A DNA stretch of 64,000 nucleotides, taken from contig ML133503.1 of NCBI GenBank assembly GCA_003864495.1, positions 1,302,001 through 1,366,000 on the forward strand, in the 5' to 3' direction. How positions within the stretch are numbered: the stretch's first letter is position 1; each line of letters opens with the position of its first letter. Shown here one piece after another: positions 38,572-52,139 of this stretch. Origin of the DNA: Nemopilema nomurai. Taxonomy: Eukaryota > Cnidaria > Scyphozoa > Rhizostomeae > Rhizostomatidae. Made by a program: the position numbers and the translations under genes. The notes under the pieces were generated by a model that worked only from the letters and a program-made list of their open reading frames with translations, had not been told where the DNA came from and searched no databases.

Positions 38572-38902
38572 GTACTGAAAGATAGCTATAAATGGAATTA
38601 AGTCTGAATAACGTGACTGAAAAGGCTATATCAAGTAAAATCATTTATTACACAGTAACAAAAACATCAGTTACTCTTATGCCTCTGTTTCTATTTGCCG
38701 AAACACACTACAAATAACACTACGATATCAACGAATATGATAAATTCCCCTATCTTGAAGAGGTCTGTTAGGAAGAACATTACTTGGTAAAATGCATTTT
38801 CTAGCTATCGCTGTGGGTTTAACCAGCTTGTAGCCATGCACGAAGCAGAAAGTTTTCTAAAGAACTTTTTCTGAAGCCGGCTTCGATTAATTCATTAGTT
38901 GA

Positions 38903-39154
38903 AATCATAGAAGAGGCCAAAATATAGGATTCATATTCATTTATGGTATTTATGATAATTTGCTACCTAAATGTCACAAAAAGCTCTCGCTGGCGGAAAT
39001 ATGTGCGCAATTCAGTGACAGTTGCCACAGTTTGGGTGACAACGGTTTGCAGAAGTGCATTGACAGCCAGCAGAAGTATCACCATTTCCCTGGATGGAGA
39101 GGAGAAAAACGTTACATCGAACAATCCAATATTTCTGCACCTTTGCGCTAAGGT
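38903..39154 (+). CDS. Candidate terminal exon with four cysteines, downstream of the third astacin gene
   Basis: An open frame without ATG runs to a TAA here, about 20 bases before an AATAAA at 39171. An acceptor-like ATATAG at 38922-38927 would open it in phase 1, the phase used by most exons of the astacin gene upstream. The peptide includes CHKKLSLAEIC, SDSCHSLGDNGLQKC and YHHFPGWRGEKRY, with a CX9C and a CX10C spacing. I do not recognise a family. It may be an alternative last exon, part of an unseen gene, or 3' UTR. Confidence 0.25.
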
Positions 39155-39170
39155 ACAATACAATTGAAAC

Positions 39171-39176
39171 AATAAA
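39171..39176 (+). terminator. Poly(A) signal on the plus strand
   Basis: AATAAA about 600 bases past the stop of the third astacin gene. It could end that transcript or one using the candidate exon at 38903-39154. A transcript ending here stops just short of the 3' end of the convergent E3 gene. Confidence 0.35.
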
Positions 39177-39302
39177 ATACGTTCACTTCTTATAATTTGA
39201 CAGACGCCATATGCTGCTGAAATGCAAAAATATTAGACAGCGAAAAAGACAACTCGGCTCATTCTCGTAAGAAAGCTGAGAAAGGCTTAATAGGTGAAAG
39301 CC

Positions 39303-42300
39303 TCAATGTGTACAACTGGAATGAGGAAAGTTCTGAATTTCTTCAGGTTTTATGAAAACAACCAAATAAATCTTCATAATTATATTGAAAACTTGAAGCG
39401 TTTTGCAACTGCAGCAATGCACTGACATACAGACCTTGGGGCCCCATCGCCGCCCTTTTGTCGCCCAACAAATTTCGGTCTTACACATGCTGCAACGCAT
39501 CCAGTCACATCCGTCCTTCTTTTGCAATATAATGGCACATTCCGGACATTTCATAGCATCCCCTTTTCGAACAAGTTCCTTCAAATAAGAAAAATAAAAT
39601 GCTATTTCCAAACCAAAGCTTTTAATATAAGTTAAAAAAGAGTCTAAAATTAGTTTCATTTATTGCAAAGAATGAATTTGCACGCACCTAGTGCATCTTT
39701 GATATCATTTTAATTGCTATATTTCAAACACCTCCCCTTTTTGCTCAATGTTTCGATAAATAAAAACAAATAAAGCAACCACCCTCGTCGAGGTATTCTC
39801 AAGGCCTTACTAGAAAAGAAAGTTGAAGACAGGTGGGTATGAAGATGTGACTAAGGATGCAAGAAATCAAAGAAATTTTGAAAGCATTGCTTTCCTTAAA
39901 CAGCGTTAAAGAGTATTGGGAAAAGACGAAATAAGAACATTGCAGACACATTTGTACCAAATAATGCATTAGCAAGCGTAGAAAAGCCAGGCAATAGACA
40001 CAATATACATCCAAAACCGACACATTTTAAATGGGAGTCGTCAAATGAGCGTTAGGCAGGGTCGATACCCCAGAAAAACCCTTACAGCATTTGCCACTTA
40101 TCGGGAAAGACCTTGAAAGAGGAATGCTTTGTATTTTAATGACGTTTATAGACATTAAGCTTGTGGTGAAATGTCTGTTGTACCGCTTGTATTTAGGCCA
40201 AGGAAAACGTAGCTCAGTGGAAAGAGGTCTCCATGACGATGCTCTCGCGAGAATGACACAAATGGTAGCTAATGCCTACTGTGTCTTTTCAGATTTAACG
40301 AAGAGCCAGTTTTCAAACTACCCTTCTTCCTGATAACTTGAAAACGAGGCAATGTAGGGTATTTGCAGCTTTGACGCAGCAAGAAGAAAGAAAGAAAAAA
40401 AACCAATCTACGCATGGTGATATCCCTATTAAAAAAAAGTTGAGGCTTCCAAATACCAAACCGAGAAGTAATCGATTTTTGATCGGAAGTTAGTTGATAA
40501 TTATTGCGATAAAATAAAGAAAGTGCCCCCCGTTTCTAATAAACCCATATTCGGGGATACTTCCAATTGGCTCGCTCCTGGGGGGGGGGGGGTGTTTGGG
40601 CAGTTGTTGTGTGGTGACAAATGGTAATGAAAGTTAGAAAAGGATTTGTCTTCTGTTGACAACAGATACCAGAGGAAACAATTCCCATATAGTACTGGTA
40701 CTAAAAAATTTGCAATGTAATGATGCGACCTTCTCGATTGAATTGAAAGTTTGAAGCATATTACAACGGCAATACCTCGAGCATTTGCTGGGTCTTTTTC
40801 GCTGCGACGTCATTGTTGGCCTTAATCTTGAGATCATCTTGGTACTCCTGACAGGTCATATTGTCATGTATGGCCTTGCACGTAAGACAATTTTGTTTAC
40901 CGCAAACTTGACAGGGAAACCAATTAACTTCATCTTCGTATAAACACCAGCCTATGCAGTTCACCGTTTTGCAGTGATAGCTGTTTGGAGCCTTATTCTC
41001 TGCAGCGTTGACCGATTTCTGCAAGAATTTCATGTACTCTTCTTCACCGAGAATCTAAAAAACCAATGCGTTATTAGCAAACTTATGAAACCCCCGTCCG
41101 CTCTTGACGGGGCCATACTTGACCAAAGTGGGGCGTTGCCACCTTCATTTCGATTCCTTCAAGCTTAGTCTGAACTTGCTAATCTAAAATATCTAAGAAT
41201 AAATATTATTCCCGTGATGAGAAATAGAGAATCGCTTTGAAGAAAGCAAACATCTGAAACATACCATACGCATTCACACCTAATTTTTCTTAAAAATGAA
41301 AAATGGCAGATATATTATTTCTATCCTCCACTTATAAACCACACTTGTCAATTTCGGTCCACATCAAGACACTTCATACCTCGATTAATGGCGGAGGAAG
41401 AAGCATCTAAAATTTTCATAATGCTTGATCCTCCAGAGTTTTAAGAGTCTTGCGCTTCATATTATCTCCAGGCATAGCACATTTGCAGAAAAGAAACACA
41501 TGACCCAATTGCAACTAGATAAGCTCCACAAAATAAGTCTTAATTGATTACTATCGGTAAGCTTTGGCGTAAAATGGCGAATGAGGAAGGAAATAAGTTT
41601 TCAATAGAATAGGAGAATGCAAAAGAAGTGTATTAAATCAGCTTACAGCGCGAATTTCTTGTGCGGTTATGGTCTCAGCGCAATTCACTGTGCCATCTGT
41701 AAAGGGACACTTGACCTCTGGATCCTCGCTCTGGTTAACATGCATTCTCAGACACTCTCTAAAACCAACAGACATCAGAGAATATATTGGCAAGATTCTG
41801 CGCTGCTCAATAACTGTATAAAGCTTGTTAAACACACACAAAATCAGATAAAAAAATGATAACATTATATTTTCTACTTAAACTGAACCCATTTCTATCT
41901 ATTCGAATTTCTCATAAAAAGTTGTGAATTAAAAGATAAATTAAAAATTGCGAATTAAAAGTTAAATCAAAAGATGACAAAAGACAAAACGTACTTGCAA
42001 ACCTCGTGCAAACATTCCCTGAGAGTGACTCCCTCATTTGGTGCAATTGGAGCTAAGCAAATGGGACATTCGAACTCCTTCGCATTGGATATAAGATCCT
42101 TCTGCGCAGTGGCCATGACATGAAGGAAGTTCTCAGTCGCACGTTTACGTTCTTCCTCCAGCCGAGCTTCTTCGCACTGAAGCACAAATACAATCATAGA
42201 AGAATCGAACAGTTAAAGGCACTCATACTTTTTTCAAGAAAAAAAAAATTTGGTGGAAGACGGGTCTTGATGAAATTTCATTTGAAACAAAATTGCAAAT

Positions 42301-45300
42301 ATTTTTGACAACCCAACAACTTTTGGTATGGTAAATCATTCGAAGCGCGGGTATGGTTGGTCGCTCATCTAGAAAAGATTCGCATGAACAGGAAAACAAC
42401 TAACATTGAAAGCCATTTGCTCTTGTAGGTCTTCTTCTATGAGACGATGTGTTTCATTTAAATCTAGTACGAATTCTGCAGGCATTCTGTAGTCCTCTGG
42501 ACGGGGGGTGGCACATGCTTCACACCCTGGTCGAGTTGGCAGATTGACTAAAGTGCAAGATGGACACGCCCACCCTGGAAGAAAAACAAAAGTAACTTGA
42601 AGAGGCACAGGCAGGAAGGCTCCAATCGAAATGCTGGGCTTTCGCTTGATAACCTTGACTTACTTCAACCGGTGAAAGGCAGAGAACGAAATAGACAAAA
42701 GGACCCGATTCGAAATATATCTAGTAAATTTTTAAACAAGTACACCCAGCAATTGGTATCAAATTTGAGTAGCAAATATTATGAAAGAAAGGAAAACATT
42801 TTTGCAGGAAAAAGTGCCTTTACATTGATCGTTTAATATAAGGGACTTCTTTCTATCCGTACGTCACGTGCAATAGCAGGGGAATAGTTTAATTAGCATT
42901 TTGGATGTTACGAAGAAATGAGCTCAGATTTTGCAGTTTTGTGTTCAAGCATCAAAAGCATGCCTGCAAAGATTTCAAAGGCAAAACACCAGACACTTTA
43001 CAGACAAACAAGCAAAGCTGCCCATGTTGTCATACGAAGGAACGTTCTCAACTTTATGATGTAGGTTATGGAAGAAAGAATACAATGTGAAGCCTGTTCT
43101 TTACATTTACCTGTCGGTTTGCCACTCGGCTTTGGCGCGACTGAGACACCATAATTAGAGTGATCCACAGTCGGAAGAGAAGTGGGAAGACGGCTATGAC
43201 CCCCAATCATTCTGCCGGGTACTGGAGCAGGACTTGCGTAGCCAAATTTCTCCTTTTCGGAGTAGTACGGCAATCCTAAAGGCATCGGAAATCTCTGCTG
43301 TTGGACAGGCGACGCTTCAAAGACCGAATGAAAGTCTCGACGCGGAACGGATTGACCAAAAGGGTTGGGGTATGGACTGAAAACTGCGGGTGAACTTATG
43401 TATTGCGGTCTACCTTCACCAAGCTGTGGTGGGCGAGGTAAATTGGCGGGGTAGTCTCGTGGGGGCAGTTTGAATTCGGGCGAATCCTGATGCTGAATAC
43501 TGGGTCTGTCGATGGCTTCCTTAGCCGACAACAAATACAGGAAGACGACAGTTCCAGTCGTAGTGACATTCAACTGGCTCAAATTTTCGCCATCTTCCGG
43601 TAGCCGCTTACCAACGACCCATCGCTGGACCTTGATGGGAAAACCGTATACCTGTTGCACCTGCCAAATCAAAATATGATCAAATGCACCATGCAACAAA
43701 AAACTTACAATTCGTAAGAAAAATGGATTGTGCAGTTATCAAATTTATCAATAAGCAATGTCTTTAGAATCTCTTTCAAATATTAATAATCTACCGCATA
43801 TCGTTTTTGTATACTTAGTTGACTTCTTTGTTAACCCTTTAGCCCTTTCATTCAATAGTTCATTATGGATCATCATGTTTCTTTTTATCAACTGATGCCA
43901 AAAACTAACAATTATAAATTATCGCAAATCGACTATGTATTGGTATAGAAGCAGCCCTAGCTAGCAATTCTACAGTGGAATATAATCTGCATTTGAAGTT
44001 GGCTGTCTTTCAGCGTATAGCCTAGATTGTTCTTTTTGTTATTTGGCCACATCATGTAAGCTGAAATTTAAGGATCAACATATTTTCTGACTTGAATCAT
44101 AAATTGAAAGGGCAATAAAATCTTTAACTCATTGATATATTACCAAATCTTGAAACTAATCCTGCTGTGCCTAAACTTATAACTTGAAATAATTAGTCTC
44201 AAAGTGAAGCTTACCATGTACTTCAGTTTACCGATGCTTGAATTTGGATCAACATCTAGTTTGATGAGAGTGGGACCATCGCTTAGTCTGTCTTCCACCT
44301 GGACTGTGATGTTAATTGTATTTCCTGTAGGCTGGTCATCTATCACAGAAAACAGGGCTTGAATTGTAACTTTGAGTTTTCTTTTTGCGAGTTTGGCAGA
44401 GATCTTTGCAGCTTCTTCTACATTCCCAGCATCAATTGCTTCTGCTAGCATGTCACACAAAATGTCTGTAAGCAGAAGACAAGTAATAGATATCTTCATA
44501 AAAAATCTTTCTTAGAGATGCCAACTCAACAACTTGAAAACAGTAAACTGAAAACAATAATCTATCAATGATATTATCTAGCAAGGGAAATGCAAAAACA
44601 AGAATTAATTAAAATCATTGCAAGCAGAAAAGCGCAACAATATTCTACAATGAAAACAATCCTTCCTAACTGAGATAAATCATTTGCTTACTTTTGAATA
44701 CTTTTCTAAAACAATCTATTTTGAAAAGAATTGATAGATGTTATGCATGTATCCCTTTTTGCCATTTCTACAAGCAGGAAAGAGCTTCCTACAGCTAAAC
44801 TTTTTGCATAGAAAAATGTAGGAGGCCAATTATGACAAAAGCCTTTACCAGTAATGGGTTCTACCTGGATTTAAAATTAACCATATTCTTCTGTATAAAT
44901 GGATGCTTGAGTGAGTTTATTTATTCAATCAATACTTCTGAAAAATGAAATGTTTCATCATTAAATACCTGGGTTTTCAGCATTAAAAGCAGGGCTTGGT
45001 ACACTATCTGGGATTTCTGAAACTTTTCCCATCTGAGTATCTACTTTTAAACTGCTTTCAGTGTTTTTACTGTCAATTTTCTTTTCTCTGTTTCCTTGAG
45101 TAAAAGGAGTTGGAATAATCTTTTCAGGATACACTTTATTTTCATGTGGGACTTGAGGCTTATTAGCTTCAGGTTGCAAAAGCATTTGTCTCCTAGGCGG
45201 TAGTTCAGGGGGTCTTAATTCTTTTGGTTTTACCAAAGCCATATCTTCATATTGACTAATAGATTCATAGACCCTTTCTTCACTTTCATCAACTTGAGGA

Positions 45301-48300
45301 GGCATTCCAACCATTGATGAGTAAATTGCTTCTGACACCAGTGAATTTGAAGTCAAAGGTTTCCTGGCCATAGGTTGAAAATGGCTTGGTTGGAACTGTA
45401 GTTTATTGTACCCCTGCTCATCAGCTGAATTGTCAAAGCCACCAGTGAACTGTTGAGGTCTACCAGTTACTCCTTGCAAAACTGGCTGAAGTGGTGAATC
45501 ATAAATGTCATCATTTGGCTTCTCTGGATGTGTACTATCTAAAACAAAATATTTACATTGATTAGGTTAGATGCTTTTATCAGCAGTGATATTGCACTAC
45601 ATTTTACAAAGAATTGATGCCTTGGAAAGAAGTTGCTGTAAAAATAAAAAAGCAAGGAATAAAGGATACAATATCTAAGTATAATAAACTCTAAAAAATT
45701 TACAAGAATTGGCATACCAAACAAAAACAAACCATAAAACTGTACAATTTGTTGTACATATTGGAAACTTCAGTCTCATTTTCTGTATTATCACACTTGA
45801 AACAAGATTGTTTTGCCCAATTTGCAAAAGTGAGTGTAACATGAATTAACTGATTTCATGAAGGCCAAAAAGGTTTCAACCTGTTTAGTAATTAAGAGTG
45901 TTTTAGTAATTAAGATACCTATTGAGACCTATTTAAAGGAAGCTGATTTAAAATACATCCGCATCATAGATAATAATTTTGCTCTAATGAATAGATACAT
46001 CAATCTTTGACTTGAATCTTTTGTAATGAAAAACTGGGGTCTGGCACAGAACCTTCAAGTGTGTCAAAACATTATTCCCAATAAGCAATTGTAAGTCTCT
46101 TTCATTTGCATGTGATTTGAAGGACTTGCACTTCCATGCAGAAGCTGAAATATATGACTTCACCCTCCAAATTATATACAAGTTTATTAAAAGCTCTCAA
46201 ATATACAGAGCAAATATTTATCTGTAAATCATACTCACAGCTTTTTAAATGAAATACCTATATCAGGATCAAAGTTTTGCAAAAATGATGGTGTTGCTTC
46301 CAATTACTTTTTTTCATTTTCAACGCTTTTTATTTGTTTTCATATTTATCAATATATTCTATATTCTGCACAATACATATTAGAATTAGTATACAGCTAT
46401 GACAAAATTAAATAAAATGTACGGATTAAGGAGAAGCTTTCTAAATAGATGAACTAAACTAAAGAGAGAACTCTGTAAAAGAACACCTTAAAGGAAATTA
46501 TTACTTAAAATGACAACAAATATTAACATAAATAAATATGATACAATTAATAATCAATGAACAAATATAAATGAACAAGACAAGCCACATCAAATTTGCT
46601 AGTTAAGCATAGGAGTCAATAAAGTATGCTTTCAATTTAGATCAAAAACAAAATCATATCAGTAACCAGTATAAAAAGGGTAAGGGTAATAAATAATATA
46701 GAGCCAAAATAAGGTGACTGTTTTGAGGCCATAGAGAGTCATTCATTTTACAGAAATGAATAGAACGCCTCCGGTGGCCTGACAAGTTCAAAACCTATTA
46801 ACAGTTATATCTGATAAATGATGGTTATGTCAATTTCATTAGTGCAATTTCATTGATGCAAAGCTAAAAAAAAGTATCAAAAAAATCATTTTCATTCTTA
46901 TCAGTCCCTGTGTAGCAATAGACTTACTGTTATGGCCAGGCCTAGTAGCATGAATGTTTAGAATGAAACACATTTGGTTTTGATACAAATTATTGATACA
47001 TGATCAAGAATGATATACACAACATCTTTTATATCAATTAAACAGATGAACATATCAATTCCTTATTTATTGCAAAATACAATGGAGAATGACCAAATGT
47101 CACTCTTTGATTTGGTGCATTTTAATGGTACTGTAAAAGTAAAAGCTACAGGGTGCTAAAATATTGATTTTGGAAACATTCTGCTTCAAAAATTAATTTA
47201 CCAGATCTTTGTGACAAGATTATGATAAATGGGATAAATCTTCAAATCGGCTTCTTAAATAATGTCTCAGTGTTGGTTAGTTGGAATGCAAATGGTGCTA
47301 ATAGGTTAATCAAGCAAAGGTTAGTCAGTCATTTTCAAGACACCAACAGACATCCTTTATCTCAAAATTTGATCAGTCAGAAACCTTTTTTTGTAAACAA
47401 AGCATGGTAGACCTATGTATATGACCCAAATAAACCATATGGTTCAAGAAATTAACAAAATCAGAAACTTGTGAAGGTTGATTTTAACATATCACTGCAA
47501 ACAAATCAAGCAAATTTAAGATCAGAGCATATTGGATAAATACAGTAATGAATCATCGAATATGGTGAACAATTTTACATACTTAACCATGGCATACACC
47601 AAAATTGTGTCATAACATATATATAATAGACCATTCCATTTTTAAAGGTACATACCTCTGGTTATTTGTATGGACAACCAAATTTAGAATAATTCTGGAG
47701 ACATGTCTAAACATACACAATTCTATCTGCATTAAGACGGTATAATAAAAGGTAAATTAAGTTTTTATACCTTTTTCAGTCCATAGCCTGTTAAGGATTC
47801 GTCTAAAATCTTGCACATGCTGCTTTGTATCTGTTATTTTAAATCCATATTTGTTAATACCACCAGGAACATGTAGATCAAATACAAACCAAGATGGCTC
47901 TTGAGGTGATGGTTGATAGATACCCAAAACTTTTATCAGCGGTAACATTAAAACCTGGTGGAATCAAAGAGTTGATAAATTGATTCTGCCATGCAAAACA
48001 ACAGAAGTTCTAATATTAACTTTGACAAGTTAGAAAAACACTGTAAGAAAGAACCACTCAGGGCTGGAAAGCAAAACATTTCCTTGTAGGTATTGGGAAA
48101 AAGAGTCAATAGTCTGTAACTGCATGTTGAATATGGGTTAGCTTATAACTAAACAGACATGCAGATGTTCAAGTGTGCACTAATGCAAGCACATATAGAT
48201 TATTAGTTGTACATATGAATTATAATTATGAATAGTTGCTTATATATAAATTTTGAAATATTCACCATCATCAGCTAGTAAATATAAAAAACTGCACAAA

Positions 48301-48848
48301 TAGACAAGTCAATCAAAGCAATTAAGATTTTTTTCAGTGCTCTTTTGTGAAGGAAAACACTGATAACTGATTTCAGAATTTTTATCAATTCCATTCCCTC
48401 AAGTATCTTCCTATCTAAATTTTCTCTACCAACTACTTTGCACATCCATGCTTCCTCATTGTAACTTGCTGTACAGTGTTGATTTGCTAAAGCTGAAGAT
48501 TGTAAGATAATTCCATCAAAATGGTCAAATTTGCCAAATTAATTCAGATAAAAAGAAAATTTGTGTAAATAAAAATGACCAAGCTAGTCATTAAAAGATA
48601 TGCAAATACAGGAGAGCAAAAAGACAGATAAGGATATTTTCGTGATGCAACGATAGAAAAAAACTTACTTTAAAACGATCTTCTGTAAATACTCTTATCT
48701 CACCATGAGCTTTCCCCGTATTCTCTCGACTATCGATACACCAAATCTGAATTTCACTGATACCTAGAATGAGTGGTTCAAAAATATTTGTTGTCCTGTT
48801 GTGTTTATGTACAGTTCCAAACCCGGAAAAGGCTTTGATCCAGCTCAT
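39303..48848 (-). CDS. RBCK1: HOIL-1-like RBR E3 ligase with SHARPIN-like N-terminus, about 917 aa
   Basis: Exons in coding order: 48669-48848, 47771-47954, 44969-45538, 44215-44465, 43111-43660, 42405-42574, 41995-42176, 41647-41758, 40776-41054, 39303-39578; total 2754 nt, phases consistent. Exons 1-2 give a beta-rich segment ([25 protein letters not shown]) resembling the PH-like domain of SHARPIN. A long Pro/Gln-rich linker follows. Exon 4 starts with a helical LUBAC-tethering-like segment ([20 protein letters not shown]), then a UBL across exons 4-5 ([14 protein letters not shown]). The NZF is [20 protein letters not shown] plus Cys. RING1 ([25 protein letters not shown]), IBR ([13 protein letters not shown]) and RING2 ([20 protein letters not shown]) follow; Cys850 aligns with the HOIL-1 catalytic Cys460. 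HOIL-1 works in LUBAC and forms ester-linked ubiquitin. The true start is uncertain because the open frame extends 5' of this ATG. The C-terminal Cys/His tail of vertebrate HOIL-1 was not found. Confidence 0.85.
40578..40592. repeat. Poly-G tract in an E3 intron
   Basis: A run of about 13 G in the intron before RING2, followed by a G/T-rich stretch. Simple sequence with no evident role. Confidence 0.7.
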
Positions 48849-51800
48849 GCTTGAAAGAAAATGGTACTCCTTGTTGTCAATCAGTGGTAACGCTGAGATA
48901 AACCGTGTCCAGACGCAAAGCTCGGCGCTGACGATGGATTGCTAGGCCCATAGAGATTCCTCTTCCGTCTTCATTCCGTACACCGAAAAGCAAACAAGGG
49001 CATTGGTAAGCATACAAAATTACAAGTCACATCGATTATCAATCAATGAACAGTAATTTAATATGATTTCTGTAGTCACAAGCCTAATTGCAGTACACGT
49101 TATGATTTCTGAAATGCGAGTTCAATTTCGATCTTTCCAAGAACACATTCCATTTGCCTCTGAAACGAGGCTAGCATCATTACGTCATTATCTGTAAACC
49201 TTAGCGACAACAACAACAAATTGATTTTTCCAATGCACAAGCGTGAAGTCTTACATTACAGGCTTTTGTCAAAGAGGAATATGGGTATTCAAATATATGC
49301 ACATTCTCTTTTTGTAAACAACGATTTTAAAGATCACTCCTCGGGATGGGCTCAAATCGCTCTAAATTTCAGCCCTGAATTGTTTTGTGATTTGTTGCAA
49401 CTTGAAAACAGTTTTCAGCCCGTTCTCTCGATAAGTCCATTTTCAGCATAACCATGAGGTTGGCGAGTTAATGTGAGCAAAATATGGACCATCACACATC
49501 TAGTTGTTAAAGGTAAATTTTGTTTGAAACTTGAGTATTTTAGAGAGCAACGTTAACTGGGCCTTTTTAGCAACGAATATGTACGTATTGTATAATCATA
49601 TTTAAGCTATAATTATCTGCTTTAGCCATGTCTTGAAAATTGAAGTTTGGCCCCCGATATGATAAAGACAGGGGGCCAAATTAAAAAATGAAAAAACTAT
49701 CTAAACGGCTAAGCCTCCTGAATGCTAGGTTTTGGAATAACCGAAACTGCAAAGCCAGTGTTTGACTTCGAAAACTGTCTGACAGAAATCGGCGGCCTGA
49801 CAGAGGACAAAATTGATAAAACAAAGATTTGGGTGCGAGGAATACAAGATGAGAAGTGCATGTTTTGGTGAAGTATTTGTTACTTTTCATTGTGGGAATG
49901 TCAGTTATAGAAAAAAGAAACAAATATCCATATGTTTGAGTTGCGAAATGACTGATGGGAAGTTAGTTGTCAGAAGAATTGAAAACTACCAAGTGTGGCC
50001 AAGATAGAAACAGGAAATCTTGCATCTTAAGGAGCCTTAGTTGAAATAATACGGAGGAGAAGAAAGTGACATCATTGAGGTTAATGGAAAAACGTGCTAT
50101 ATGAATTTATGAGCATGTGATATTTGGCAGTGTTTAGCTCAGGTAATATTCTATTGGAAATGCTTCATGAATCGTTACGTGCCATTTCTAAATTTTGCAG
50201 TATTTAACATTCTTTTGTGAGTTTATAGGAGAATGGGAATTGTAATCATTCTTAGATACAAAACACCCAGAAGCTCATTTGGACTAATATTAGATAACGC
50301 CACTTGAGAAATAAAACTTGGCAGCAGAAAGCCTTAAAACATTATCTGAAAACATTTTCGAGATAATCACTTTAAAAGCGAATATGCTTTGTCTAGTGAA
50401 AGTGCTTATTTAAAAAATATTCTTATATTATTCAGTTACGGTCCGAACATGAAACCTTTCAAAAAGGGTATGGCAACAGATAAAATATGTCTGAACTATT
50501 CAATATGGTCCATCTTCTTCAAATTACAAACTTAATCACCTCCCTTAGACTATTTGAAGCGCTGTGGAGAACAACCTTTTTACAGGGGTCAATTTCTTGG
50601 CATGTGTATGAACATCTATTATATGTTACAGAGCTTTTCTTGAGTAATAATGCTTTAATAGATTAGTATGATATTCCTACTAAAAGATTTAATAGATTAG
50701 TATGATATAGAATGAAGAGTGTGAAAATGAGCTGAAAGGAACGCACTTCAAGATATCAAAACAAGATAATACAAAATGAAAAACGCTTTTTGTTCATTGA
50801 AAGGCTATAAAACATTTATACACTCAGAGCACATATTAAAAACACATTTAAGATATTTTTGTATAGAAGTCTTCTTTAACAAATTCACATATTTCTTTTT
50901 ATAAAAGCGATAAACTCACGCCTATCACACATATTTACATTTATAATACAAATTTGTTTTTGTACATTTATCAATAACAATTTCAAAAGTCTGCAAAGTC
51001 CTTATCGGGACAGGATGCTTGATAAATTTAGCAGCACCTGGAAATTTTCTATATCTTAGGTCTGGGAATTAGACAATTTTTTTTGAGTAGCAAATATTAA
51101 GCTCATTCTATATTTTGTATGTTTCTCTTCAATCGCTTTACATAAAGGATTCGGTTTATAGATTAAAATATTTAGTTATGTATTAAAAGATTTGAAGAAA
51201 AACCTGTCAATTTGCTTGTTAGGATAGCGACTGTCGTTCGCATAATTGAGGATGGATCAACATCCAAAGCCAGACCTCTAGCTCGAAGCCTGAATGAGAC
51301 ATTGGTTTCAGAGGATTACTTATGGGAATGTCCACGCGTAAACACTTGTCACTGTTAATCATGATGAGGAATCTTGGTTGGGGCATGGGTTATCTATTAA
51401 ATCTAACTAGCCGCAGCAATTCAATATCCATCTTTATTTAGACAACTTTGCCTTGGCCAGCTTCAAATTTTAAACTCTGTCATAATAAATCACGAATTCG
51501 ATATAGTCTTGGGAGCCATAACAAAAAGTCAAAAGCTCACAATATTTGCACAATTAAATTAAACAAACTATTACCATCTTTATCGCTGTTGTTGCTACTT
51601 TATTGCTGCTGATGCTGGATTTTTGAGACTGCACTTCGAATCCGCCCTTCATTTTCATCACACCCTCGGAGTTATTGTTTCTGCAGTGGCATCCTTTGTT
51701 CGTTATCGCACTGTTCTTTAAGATGGCATTCACCCGTTCATGTCATTTCAAACATTGTTGTTTTCTTTTATTTGCAGAGCAAGCATATCGAATTCCTTGT

Positions 51801-52139
51801 CTGGGACATGGGGCTTTCTTGGAGATATTTTCGGAAATGCACGCGATATGTTATCAAGTTTTCTATGAAAAAGAAAAAGTTAAACCCTGCGCAAAATGTT
51901 TTATTACAGAGCTTATTGTATTGGTAAGATAGATCTTGTATCTTCGGGACGTTTGCAAAAGCGATTTTCAGTGGAAGTCCATGTAAAAGTATCATACCAT
52001 AGAATATTGATGGTTGAAACAAAGAACAGAAATTTTTCGATTTCTAGCTGCTCTGAGTACATACATAGTCATTTCTCTCTATGGACCAAATTTTTCCAAA
52101 TTTTAATGGAGAGCTGGACATGAAGGAACTGACTCTTAC
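48849..52139. other. Interval between the E3 start and the kinase's last identified exon
   Basis: Holds the promoter and 5' sequence of the E3 gene and probably the missing 3' exon or exons and UTR of the minus-strand kinase. No open frame here (for example 49221-49451, 49813-50007, 51768-52022) shows a domain. A 21-bp direct repeat lies at 50654-50708. Confidence 0.45.
50654..50708 (+). repeat. 21-bp direct repeat
   Basis: TTTAATAGATTAGTATGATA plus T occurs at 50654-50674 and again at 50688-50708, separated by 13 bases. It looks like a small local duplication. Confidence 0.7.
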
